The notes under the pieces were generated by a model. It saw only the letters and a list, made by a program, of their open reading frames with translations, ran no database searches and was not told the origin of the DNA. This document shows, in pieces, positions 34,801-45,400 of a DNA stretch of 64,000 nucleotides. Each line of letters begins with the position of its first letter. Positions within the stretch are counted from its first letter, which is position 1. The position numbers and the translations under genes were made by a program. Source of the DNA: Thalassia testudinum (taxonomy: Eukaryota > Streptophyta > Magnoliopsida > Alismatales > Hydrocharitaceae); NCBI GenBank assembly GCA_037157565.1, contig JAZHRO010000013.1:115334001-115398000 (forward strand), given 5' to 3'.

Positions 34801-36440
34801 ACTACCAAAAATAAGTTCTAAGCATCTAATTTTCCTTAGCTATTGTGTTGCTCTTATGTTGCAAACAAAAAATTCAAGGTCCTTATCTATGTCAAATCAA
34901 TGAGTATAAGTCAAATAGTTACTCTTCTCCTTTAATGAAAGATAACCTCAAACACAAACAAAAGTTTTCATGGAAGAAAGATTGAATCTTACAACATTAT
35001 CAAGTTCCTCCTCAAAAGAGCATAAGCCCACACTTTTTCTGGAACTTTCTACAGCTCGCAATTTGGTTGGTGTAGCTTGAGAAGGTTCCATTTCCATCTT
35101 CTTTTCATTTATAATTGCCCTGAAGCTTTTGTCCTCGGTAGTTTAACAGATTCAAATGTGATATCACTTCTGCTTTTTCAGATTGCATGGAATAAAGAAT
35201 ATGAACTGAGGATGCAAGCAAATTTAATGATGCACACGAAAATTGAAATGCTACTAACCTCCTTAGTCATATGTTTTGCCCGACTAGATTGTAATTCCAT
35301 GACCATGACTTACATTGGTAAATCAAGGAAAGTGACCTGCAAAGCCATTTGGATCAAATGTTTATAAGAAGATCTTCCCCTATATTCAACAAGTAAACTT
35401 ACAATCAGATAATAACCAAAAAAAAAGGATCCATGATTTTTGGATATTTTAAGCAGTAAGGGACAACTTCACCTAAAAATGGACACTTTGAGCAATAAAA
35501 GTTACCCAATTTTGAAATGAGTGGAAACAACATTGCAAATAAAAGTTACCCTACCAACTTCCAACAGTATTTTTTTCTTTTCTATATAAAAAGAACAACT
35601 TAACTCACATTCAATGAAAACAAATCTAGAAAAGTTGTCCTTCAGTCGTTTCCCCTCCTCCTTTCACACTCGGGCTTGGGACTGGTAATGGTGGAGTTAA
35701 AAACAACAAAACAGGTAGAATACCTTCTAATCAAACAAACATAAATGACGAAACTCTTCCATTAATGAAGATCACAAAATTCAAACAAGGCTCCTAATTT
35801 TTGCATTTCAGTATAGAACACAAGAAAGAAAGTTCAAATCACTCTTTGAAACAAATCTAGCCAGTATATGGAAAAAGTCAGATAGTGCAGGCCTGTTTAA
35901 ATTTTGACAATGCAGGCAAGAACATCAGAAAGGAACTTCGAAGTATCCCTACAGACCCTTTGCTAACTGCTACGCTCAAAATAAACATATGTGAACTATG
36001 CCAACAATACAACAGGAATACTTATAGGATACCCAAAGAAAATCACCCCTATCAAAAGGATGGTAAAATTTTGCTAAAAGACATCATACAGATATGCATG
36101 CTACATCATTCTCAGGGGACTTCTTGAAATTCACAAAAAAGACAGGATGTGAAACTATACGGATTCTAGTCGAAAATGAGATTAACAATAATTTCAAGTC
36201 TAACAAAGATCTCACTTAATGGAGCTGTAAAGCTATCATAATAGCAAACAAATGCAACATAAGAACGCAATTAAATAGACCTGTGAAAGCTACAGTATAT
36301 AGCAAAAAGGAGAGAGAGATATACTAAAATACCTTCAGAAACAAGATATAACATCTTGAAGCTAACCCCTTCAAACATAAGCAACTAATTTTAAAAATCA
36401 TATTCCGTAAAGACGAAGGTGGAATTACTATAAAAGGAAG
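34801..36440. other. AT-rich, intron-like sequence; one possible exon
   Basis: Mostly AT-rich DNA without recognisable coding. On the minus strand, about 35090-34992, a frame reads KMEMEPSQATPTKLRAV then SRKSVGLCSFEEELDNV before GTAAGA, which looks like an exon with a splice donor. I do not recognise the protein and no G6PDH N-terminal motif (GASGDLAKKK, RIDHYLGKE) was found here. Confidence 0.3.
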
Positions 36441-36720
36441 ACCAAGACATTAAATTTGCAAAGAAAAACAAATAAAATTACCAATTTCGAGGGAATAAGA
36501 GGAGAATAGATCTTTATCGATGAAGAAGGGTTGGAGATGAGGAGGCAATGCTCTGTCCATTGTTCGATGATGGCGCAGTGAGGAGTCAGAGATGAGAGGC
36601 AACGCTGATCCGGTCAACAAGAGGGAGGGCAAGCCGGAGTGCAATGCTAATCTGGTCAACGAGAGGGAGGGCAAGTTGGAGATGAGAGTCGGAGGGCAAT
36701 GCTAGTTTAGTCGAGGACAA
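36441..36720 (-). other. Possible 5' exon with local 42-bp repeat
   Basis: On the minus strand a short open stretch ends ...YSLEIG followed by GTAATTTT, resembling a splice donor (36480 area). Two imperfect 42-bp units around CCGGTCAACAAGAGGGAGGG lie at about 36598-36690. No family recognised. Confidence 0.2.
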
Positions 36721-36990
36721 AGAGGATGATGTCGGTCCGATCGAGCAACATGAGGAGGAGGGCGATGGATTGAGAGATGGGTTTAGGGTTTGGGTTTGCT
36801 CGCTCGAAGGGGTTTAGGAGGGGTTTCGAAATGGATGATGGTTCAGCGTTCGGATTTGGGGGTTCGACCGGATAGATGAACGTGCGAAGTTGCCAAGTGA
36901 CAAACATTGTATCGGTGGCGAGATGTGGGATTGGCGATCGGTGATCCTATTGCGATGATTGGGAAATGGAGGGCAATGAAGATCGCAACT

Positions 36991-37135
36991 CCCATCATGC
37001 TCGGGATGTGCCTCGAGGAAGCGATCGACGACAACCTCCTTCTTTGGCATTAGGGAGACGAGGAAGGAGTTCTCGTCGAGCCTTGCGGCGTCATTGGTGG
37101 CTGCAGAGGGAGGTGCAGACTCATCGTCCAGATGC
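36991..37135 (-). pseudogene. TPP2 (tripeptidyl peptidase II) first-exon fragment
   Basis: The minus strand reads ARLDENSFLVSLMPKKE, then VVVDRFLEAHPEHDG, which I recognise as the N-terminal block of plant tripeptidyl peptidase II (ES-x-FLASLMPKKEIG... HPEYDGRG). TPP2 is a giant cytosolic subtilisin-like exopeptidase. The match breaks at the point where GRG...AIFDSG (catalytic Asp region) should follow; the sequence there reads GVAIFIALHFP in another frame. Only this piece of the gene is seen, upstream of and in the same orientation as the G6PDH pieces. Confidence 0.6.
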
Positions 37136-37394
37136 TCCTCTCGACAAAGTGGAGGACAAGGTGGGAGGGAGAGAGCACGACAACAGAGGGGGGTGGAGGG
37201 GGGAATTGGGTTGCCGTCGCCCTCCCGTGTGTCGTCGAGGAATGGTATTGTCGGGGAGTGGGGCCACCTACGTCAGGAGAGGGAAGGGGGAGGTGACGCC
37301 GTTGGGGAATGGGGGAGCTGGGAGTGGGGGAAGGTGACAGGGGCCGGAGTAGGCTTTGGGGATTTTGGAAGGGAGAGTAATGTTCTTTTTGTCA

Positions 37395-37575
37395 ATATAA
37401 AAATCCTTCCGTACAACCGTGACCAAAGGCTTAAGTCACGGTTTTCAAAATCGTGACTAAAGGTCCAAATACAAACAAACTCACCCCCTTTTTTGTCACA
37501 GTTTTGGGTGAAACCGTGAGCATGGGTTACTTTTGGTCATGGTTTTAAACCGTGGCCCAATGACTATGACCATAG
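37395..37575. repeat. Cluster of direct and inverted ACCGTGA/TCACGGT motifs
   Basis: At least seven short copies of ACCGTGAC, TCACGGTTT, CGTGACTAAAGG, AAACCGTGA and similar in both orientations within about 180 bp. This is the look of subterminal repeats of a CACTA-type DNA transposon. A terminal CACTA repeat was not found nearby. It could mark the end of a transposon that carries the gene fragments at 18-37 kb (inference). Confidence 0.4.
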
Positions 37576-37883
37576 AGAGGGACTTGAGCTTAAATAGATT
37601 TAGAATGTCATAGGCTAACTCAAGGCATCGATTGACTAAACAACTTGGCTGCTTGAAAAGCATTTAAACTTGTACTAATTATCATAGGGGCATCGAATTA
37701 GATGTTATTGACTACCTTAGTGGTCAACATATTGATTCAAAAGGTCTATAAAAGGATCTTAAAACCTAAATTTTGGCCTATTCTATTTAGGTTTCATTAG
37801 GCGAGATAAGTTGGTGGGTGGAAAGAGTGTGGGTTGAGGTGTTTGGTTGTGTCCACCAATAGGCTCTAGGTTAAATCTGATAG
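37576..37883. other. Unassigned sequence
   Basis: Nothing recognisable; lies between the repeat cluster and the LINE 3' end. Confidence 0.3.
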
Positions 37884-39689
37884 TTTTTTTTTTAATGAAA
37901 TCGGGAGCTAAGCTTATTCATCCCCCACTCCCCAAAGGCAAACCAAAAAAGATAGGTGGACTAGGTCAAGACCTGTCATTACGGAAAAACACGAATCATG
38001 ACTTGTGGCTTAGTACATCAAAAATTGAAAATCAAGAAAGACAACAGACAATAACTCAAAATATAATGTATGGAAGTTGAATTCTGTCTAGCTGATAAAT
38101 GGCCTTGAATCTTTGAGGGAGGCTGAGATAGAGTCCAAAATTTGCCAATCATCTTCCGCAATATCCATGAACTGAAAAGTCAGGATATTCACCACAAAGT
38201 GCACATAAGCCATAAATTGAATTCGGGACTTTTGCACCTAAATGAGGTTGAAGTCTCTATGAGCCTGCCATGCAACCTAGATTTTTCCATTCCACCAATA
38301 GTACAAAAGGGTGGAATCCACTTCAACCTGTAAAGGAAAATTAACTAAAGGAAGAGAAAGGGCACGATGGAGGGATTTCAGGAATCTCACCTCAGTAGGA
38401 ACCAAAGGGATTTTGAAGGATGTCACAATAATGAAGTTCCCACCATGGTCCCTAATGACCTAGCCTAGTGATGAAGAAAGGTAATTATCCGACTTAGTAG
38501 GCAAATTAATTTTGAAACCCGAAGAAGGATGGGTCCATTTGAGGTTCACATTTTTCTGTCGCTAGTCCTTGATCCAATTAACCATTTGAAAAGTTCCCCA
38601 TCTATGGTGCAAGAAGTTTTCAAGCCCATTAAGATGAAAATCCTCATTTTTTATCTTATTCCTAACCCACCAGACATTATACCATATAAAACGTATGAAA
38701 GCTTTAATAAAATTCCCACGTCTATGAGAAGAATGGGCAACCATAATGGAAAAGAAATGGGTTGGATCTATGGGATGAAATAAATTTTTGTGAAAAACCC
38801 ATTTAGACATTCTCTGAATGAGTTCACTTTGAGAGAATGTGTGTAGAAGTTTGAATCTTCGGTCTGAGAGAACAACAAGAGCATTTAGAAACAGTCTATA
38901 TCCCAAGTTTTGAAATGTTGTCATCAGTAAGCAATCTATGTTGCAAGATACTCCAAACACATAAAGAAATATGAAGGGGGAGCTTAAGGTGCCACAGATT
39001 TTTAAAAGTAGAATTCTCAGCAGTACCTCTACAGTTCAAATTATAGGTAGAAGAAACCGAGAATGATCCAGAAGACTGAAGGATCCAAATTGGGATATCC
39101 TTAGTACCATCAATATAGGTGTTGCCAATTTTCACATGCAGAGGATGAGGAATGTAGTCTTTTAAGGGATTATCCTAGAAATGCAAAATTTCCTCTCTTA
39201 CAAATACAGAGTGAACATGGAAATCTTTAGGGAGAAAATCCTGCAAAGGGGTAATTCCAACACAAAGATCTAACCAAAAATCCACATTACCTTCATGGAT
39301 TTCCCATCTTATGAAAGGTTCCATTTCCAAATAAGCATCATGCAAAACACGAAACCTTGCAGGAAGAGTAGATGCGCTTCCATTTCTCCAAGGGTTGCAG
39401 ATAAGAGAAGCAAAGATGGAATCACCATATAATATGTTCCAAACTCTTTTCATTCTCAAAGCCTTTAAGAACAAAGATAAACTACGAATGCCCAGACCTC
39501 CAAGATTTTGAGGAGAAGCGATTTTGTTCCAGGAAACCCAGTGATAAGGGGATCCAACGTTTGAGCAGCCCTAGAATAAGTTAGCAAAAATAGATTCCAT
39601 CTTTCGAATAACAGATTTAGGAACATCAATAATAGCCAAAATATGTATAGGTATAGAAGTGAGCACATGTTTGATTAATAGAAGTCTAG
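37884..39689 (-). mobile_element. LINE (plant L1-type), 3' part
   Basis: Ten T residues (37884-37893) on the plus strand are the poly-A tail of a minus-strand LINE. Above it comes a 3' region and then decayed ORF2 sequence up to the insertion point of element A at 39689. The 5' part of the LINE should continue to the right of A, outside the window. The A insertion interrupts the codons of RLLLIKHVLTSIPIHILAII, so the host of A is certain. Confidence 0.8.
38562..39689 (-). pseudogene. LINE ORF2 C-terminal region (RT end, zf-RVT), decayed
   Basis: In sense direction: RLLLIKHVL, IDVPKSVIRKMESIFANLF, HWVSWNKIASPQNLGGLGIR, FLKALRMKRVWNI (end of the reverse transcriptase), DFWLDLCVG, and then a zinc-binding zf-RVT-like part with GSFSVSSTYNLN, WHLKLPLHISLCVWSILQHR and LLTDDNISKLGI. 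The remainder to 38562 is frameshifted. Stops are present (for example after ANLF), so it is inactive. ORF2 of such LINEs supplies endonuclease and RT for target-primed reverse transcription. Confidence 0.8.
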
Positions 39690-41095
39690 TGACGTGCCTT
39701 CGTGCGTGTGTGTTAAGAGGTGTCGTTATAGTTGCACTTGATACGTCGGTTTTAAAAGAAGTAGACGGAGGTGAGTCCGAGTGTCGATCTCAGGGAGGCG
39801 TGGAAATCGGATTTTGTTTACCACTTGTTGTCACGAAAAAGGCGGAGTTTTGCTTGCGAAAGAAACGGTTTTGAAGAGCGAGAGATAGAGAGAGTTTAGG
39901 GTTAGAAAGCTCTTGATTTTGATCATGCACTTTAAACAGAAATTAAAAAGGAAACTAAATGAAAAACAATTTCATTAAACATGCATTCATAGTTCATGGT
40001 TTACAACATTAAATACATGCTTCAACATAAGTAAATGAAAGCTTAAAAGAGAGAGAGAGAGGTAGAGAGAGAGTGGAGAGCGACGAGGCAGCCACGGCGG
40101 TGGAGGAGGCTCCGTCGGCGGCTCGTCGTCTCCGGCGATTACAAGAGTGCCTAAGACTAGCTAGGAGAGGAGTGGAGTAGTTGCAAGTGGGAGAGGATGC
40201 CTTGAATGGTGGTAGAAGGGGGTTTAAATAGAGTTAAGGGCTTCCTAAAAGAAGACTGTGCTTTAGCGACATCCAGAACGTCGCTAAAACCGCTTCCATA
40301 TACGTCGGTGAAGGTCTTCTGCCGCCGGTCAGCCGCCCGCCCCTCTCTCTCTTCAGGCGCGATCCGTGGGCGTCGAACGAGAGCCGTCCGATTGATGATC
40401 GGACGGCTGAGATCCTCCCGCGCCTGCGCTAGGATCGCGCTTCGGGCGCGCGTGCGCGCGCGCGTTTCCGCCCGGCGTGCGCGCGCGCGTGGGAGGTGGG
40501 GCGCTGTCGTCGCGCCGCGTGGCGCGATCCTAGCCGCTCGCTTCTGATCGCGCGGCTCAATTTTGCCGCGCCCTTCGCCCGCAGATGATTTTCGCTCCGC
40601 GCGAATCGAACGCGCGTCGCCGCGACGCGGGCGTGCGCGCTAACCGTTGCGCCACGCCCGCGCTTTGTCGCGGCGACCGCGGGCGAGCGCGCGGATCTCG
40701 GCCGTTCGATCGAAGATCAACGGCCGAGATGCGTCCTTGGCTGGCTTGGGGGCGTGCGGCCGGCGGGGGCGGGGCGACGTGGCGCGTTCTAGGCCGTTGA
40801 TCTCCAGATCAACGGTCAGGATTTCTTGGGCCCATTGTGGGAGCTCCGGATGTCGGATTTGGCCGCTTTTGAGTCCGTTAGACTCCGTTCGTCGTCCTGA
40901 ATCCATCCGTGCGGTCCGATTGCTCATCTGAGGCCTGCTTTGATAAATGCTTTACACAAATGGCCATTAATACAGTTTATAAGCAATCTTGGTACTTGAT
41001 GCATGCAATGCTCCTATTCTACTTTATGTTGTGCTTTTTATTCTAAAGATGGGCCATATTCAACCTAATTACTACCCCCTTGCGTGGTGTTATCA
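39690..41095 (-). repeat. A 3' LTR (left)
   Basis: 1406 bp, from TGACGTGCC to GTTATCA. Sense TATA box CTATTTAAACC at 40221-40231, tRNA-like module 40661-40581, a CG-rich alternating tract (40439-40491) and three strong inverted repeats (40382-40408, 40695-40730, 40790-40818). The GCTGG at 40740-40744 is the uninterrupted target of element B. Confidence 0.9.
40581..40661 (-). promoter_or_regulatory. tRNA-like module in A LTR U3
   Basis: The minus strand has TGGCGCAACGGTTAGCGC: a good A box with GCGC/GCGC D-stem. After 21 nt comes GCGCG-TTCGATT-CGCGC, a perfect 5-bp T-stem with canonical T-loop (B box). The acceptor stem does not pair and the anticodon arm is weak. It is about 350 bp upstream of the TATA box. 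An identical copy lies at 50173-50253 in the other LTR. Confidence 0.6.
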
Positions 41096-41132
41096 TACCC
41101 CCATGCTTACTCCTTGCTAATCCCTAGCAAGG
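41096..41132 (-). promoter_or_regulatory. PPT and adjoining hairpin of A
   Basis: Sense order: CCTTGCTA, loop GGGAT, TAGCAAGG, then GAGTAAGCATGGGGGTA and the LTR. The PPT primes plus-strand DNA synthesis. The stem differs from those of B, C and D at two paired positions, with pairing kept. Confidence 0.75.
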
Positions 41133-41765
41133 TTTATTCTAGCCTTTATTTTTTTGGCGAATTCAAGAAGTAATTGCTTAGGCACTTCGTTACTTGTTAA
41201 TAAGAGGAACTATACGAAGATCTTAATCTACAAAGACTAAGCAGCGCCCGGGTGTCTGCCAAAATATGAATCGCCCGAATCCTTGCTTTGTATATATAAC
41301 TATACTTATGTATACGTATATATCTATATATGTCTTTTTAGAATTTTTAGAATTCAGTGTGGGTTGGTAACTTTTTACGGCTACCCAACCCACCCAAAAC
41401 TCGGTCAAAACCCTAAGTGCTAAGCATCTTGGTGTGAATGTTGTGATAGACTTACTTAACGGTAATTGAGACAGACTTCGAGTTTCTACGCCTCTAGGTG
41501 ACCGGAAAAGAAAATAAATTTTTGCCTAAAGGTGTATTTGTTCGATTGGTAGCTTTCTCCCTGCGTTCATTTTACTTGGGGTCAACACAAGGATTTTCCA
41601 GTGTATATCTCCCCGGCTTGTACTACTTCCCCGCTTCTTCCTTAGGTGTTTTTGGTCTTCTTTTTTTGTGCAATTATTGAGCTGGGCTCTGGACAACCGA
41701 CCAATGGGCTGTTACCCACGATCACTTGCCAGCCATACTTGTGCGGTGAAGTGTGGTTTATTTTC

Positions 41766-41796
<31 letters not shown>

Positions 41797-42221
41797 TTTT
41801 TACGTAGGTGGCTTCCCTAATCTCAAATGTACCTAGAGGCAGTGAAAAAGAAATGGCCTGTGGCTGGGTTCTGGACAACCTGCCAATGGGCTGTTACCCA
41901 CGACAACTTGCCAGCCATACCACCCTAGAAAGTTCATTAGCTACCCAATTTCTGTCAAAATCTCCGAGAAGTGAGTCTGTGCAAAAATGTGTGTAGATGC
42001 TTAGACTCAAAGTTTTCCTGAGTTAGAGGGTGAGTTGATAAGTCGTATACTTATTACCTTATTTATTAGGTGGATTAGAATAGCTTAAAGTTGCAAGGGT
42101 TCGCCGCTAAATCCATATTTTAATGGACACCAGGGCTAATTAAGCCTGAAGGCCTGAAAAGTCTAACTGTTTAAGTCCTTTTTGTATTATTTCCCACTAT
42201 TGACAAGTTTCTAATGCCTAA

Positions 42222-42253
<32 letters not shown>

Positions 42254-42307
42254 CAATTAATTTATTCATTCAGACTGATTAATTAAGCTCAGGATTATGC
42301 AGTTTAC

Positions 42308-42342
42308 CATCCCCCCCATGCTTAAGTTGGACAATGTCCTCA
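42308..42342 (-). promoter_or_regulatory. Second (central-like) PPT of A with hairpin
   Basis: In sense direction CAATG-AGGA-CATTG (a 5-bp stem with tetraloop) is followed by a PPT-like AAGCATGGGGGGGAT. It lies about 140 nt after the pol stop. B and D have the same arrangement. Confidence 0.55.
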
Positions 42343-42478
42343 TTGGCAGATGCATGGATGCAAAAGGGTTCAAAAAGATAGTACCTGAGTGACGTAAACT
42401 ACCAGACCAGTCTGAATCCGCTGGGTTGCCTCCCAGGAAGCGCTGAGTTTAACGCCTCCAGCTGGGCGGTGCCTGGTG

Positions 42479-45400
42479 TCAGCCCTCAGCAAGGGTGACA
42501 CTCTCCTTGGGGGGTACCTGGGCCAGGAAATGCTTCAATCTTTGACCATTGACTGTAAAGGTGTGCCCGGTATTAAGATCGGCGATTTCGACTGCCCCAT
42601 TGGAATAGGGCTTGACCACCCGAAATGGTCCTGTCCATTTGGACCTAAGTTTCCCTGGAAAGAGTTTCAGGCGTGCATCAAATAGCCAGACTTGTTGGTT
42701 TGGCTCAAAGGTTTTCCTATGAATGAGTCGGTCGTGGACGGCTTTCATTTTCTCCTTATATAGCCGACTATTGTCAAAGGCGTCCCGACGAATTTCTTCA
42801 AGCTCAGATAATTGAAGAGTCCTTTGCGCACCAGCTAACTGGGGATCCATGTTACATTGCTTAACAGCCCAGTAAGCCCGGTGTTCCAATTCGACAGGGA
42901 GATGGCAAGCTTTGCCAAAGACCAAGCGGTAAGGTGACATGCCTATCGGGGTCTTAAAAGCGGTCCTGTATGCCCACAGGGCATCATCAAGTCGTGTGGA
43001 CCAGTCTTTCCTGTCAGGTCTCACAGTCTTCTGTAAAATGTTCTTGATTTGTCTGTTTGAGACCTCAGTTTGCCCATTTGTTTGTGGATGATACGGGGTG
43101 GCAATGCGGTGGGTTACCCCGTATTTTCTAAGTAGGGCACGGAACTGGGAATGGATAAAATGGCTTCCACCATCACTGATCATGGCCTTGGGTATTCCAA
43201 AATGGGAAAAGATGTTCTTCTTTACAAAGTCCATGACCGTCTTGTGATCGCATCGTCGGGTGGCGACGGCTTCAATCCATTTGGAAACATAGTCTACCGA
43301 GACCAAGATATACTCGAAGCCGTTGGATGATGGAAAGGGGCCCATAAAATCGATACCCCAAACGTCGAAAATTTCGACAATCAAAATGGGCTGAAGGGGC
43401 ATCATATCTTTTTTGGTCATTGTCCCTAGTGTTTGGCATCGTGAGCAAGTCTTGGCAAAGATGTGTGCATCCTTGAATAGGGACGGCCAATAAAATCCAG
43501 ACTGCAAAACTTTTGCAGCTGTTTTCTTGCCAGAGAAATGGCCGCCACATGCTTGGTCGTGACAAAAGGAAAGCACACTCTGAACCTCGTCTTCGGGGAG
43601 GCACCTCCTGATGATCTGATCAGCACAGAGGCGAAACAGCATGGGATCATCCCAGAAATAGTGCTTGGCCTCAGCCAAGAACCTGTCCCGTTGCTGTTTG
43701 GACCAGCTGTGCGGGGTTTGTCCTATAACCAGGTAGTTGACATAGTCAGCATACCATGGCATTTTCTTGTCTTGCACGGCTAGGATGTGTTCATCAGGGA
43801 AGGTATCAGATAGAGGTAGGGAGGGTCCAATGTGGTCTGGATGAAGTCTTGACAGGTGGTCAGCCACCACATTTTTCGATCCGGCCTTGTCTTGGATTTC
43901 CAGGTCAAATTCCTGCAAAAGCAGGATCCATCTGATGAGCCTGGGTTTTGCATCCTTTTTGGCCAACAGGTGCCGGATGGCTGAATGGTCGGTGTAGATA
44001 GTCACGTGGGATCCCAGTAAGTATGATCGGAATTTTTCCAGTCCAAAGACTACAGCAAGCAACTCTTTTTCTGTGACCGTATAATTACGCTGGGCCTCGT
44101 CCAACGTTTTGCTCGCGTAGTAGATCACCACGGGCTTCTTGTCTTGCCTTTGTCCCAGGACAGCGCCTATGGCAAAATCTGATGCGTCACACATAATCTC
44201 AAAACCCTGGGACCAGTCTGGGGGTTGAAGTACCGGTGCGGTGGAGACTAAGTCCCGGAGGGTATGATAAGCCTGGGTGCAATCAGGAGACATGTGGAAA
44301 GTTGCGTCGTTGGCTAGAAGGTCGGTCAAGGGTTTGGACAGTTTGGAAAAGTCTTTGATGAACCTTCGGTAGAAGCCAACATGTCCTAGAAAAGAGCGAA
44401 TCTGTCGGACCGAACTAGGTGGAGGAAGTTTGGAAATTAAATCAACCTTAGCTCGATCTACCTCGATGCCCTTATGCGAAACGATGTGTCCGAGGACAAT
44501 TCCTTCCTGAACCATAAAATGGCTCTTTTCCCAACTTAACACCAAGTTAACCTCGATACATCGTTTCAGGATTTTCTCCAAGTTGCTCAAACAATGGTCG
44601 AATGAATTCCCGAATACAGAGAAATCATCCATAAAGACCTCCAAGTATTCACCCACCATTTCTGAAAAAATGGCTAGCATGCAACGCTGGAAGGTTGCGG
44701 GTGCGTTGCATAACCCGAACGGCATTCGACGGAATGCAAATGTGCCATACGGGCAAGTGAATGTGGTCTTTTCCTGATCTTCCGGAGCAATTGCGACTTG
44801 GTTATATCCTGAATATCCATCCAGGAAGCAAAAATACTTCTGCCCTGCCAATCTTTCAAGGATTTGGTCAATGAATGGCAAGGGGAAGTGGTCCTTCTTA
44901 GTGGCTTCGTTAAGCTTCCTATAATCAATACACACCCGCCATGCGGTGGTGGTGCGGGTGGGAATGGATTCGCCATGATCATTAGTGACAACGGTGAGCC
45001 CAGCCTTCTTTGGAACCACTTGAGTGGGGCTCACCCAGGGGCTATCAGAGATAGGGTAGATGATATCGGCGTCGAGCCACTTGATAATTTCTTTTTTAAC
45101 GACCTCCCGCATGTTAGGGTTTAACCGTCTCTGCATCTGGCGGGAAGGTCGGGCCCCGTCTTCCAGGTAAATCTTGTGGGTGCAATAGGTGGGGCTAATT
45201 CCTCTTAGATCTGAGATGGTCCAACCAATGGCGGCCCGATGTTCTGAAAGAGTTGCAGTCAATCTTAGTTCCTGATCCTTGGTTAGATGGGAATTAATAA
45301 TCACTGGGAAGGTCTGGCCAGGTCCCAAGAAGACGTACTTGAGATTCTCGGGCAATGGTTTAAGTTCAGGTGCGGGTGGGACCACAGTCGATGGGAATGG

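Larger units (their letters stand above)
41096..42478 (-). other. A 3' non-coding region
   Basis: About 1.4 kb between the pol stop and the LTR, with no env-like frame. It contains the PPT (41096-41110), a perfect 8-bp hairpin CCTTGCTA (41112-41119) / TAGCAAGG (41125-41132), two copies of a motif with TGGGCTGTTACCCACGA (41676-41740 and 41862-41925), poly-T tracts (41767-41800, 42222-42250), a palindrome-like GATAAGTCGTATACTTATT (42037-42055) and a second PPT with its own hairpin (42308-42342). Confidence 0.7.

Noticed and set aside
34992..35090. Assignment of the FEEELDNV exon-like stretch to G6PDH
   Set aside because: It does not match the segment that precedes VLCLVAMEK in G6PDH (GYFDEYGIIRDIIQNHLLQ); left as unidentified.
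36814..37456. GC-rich plus-strand frames (up to 123 codons) as host genes
   Set aside because: The minus strand carries a recognisable TPP2 piece here; the plus frames are shadows with biased Gly/Arg content.
40206..40931. Arg-rich frames in the A LTR and its copy at 49798
   Set aside because: Caused by the CG-rich U3 segment; open on both strands, no homology recognised.
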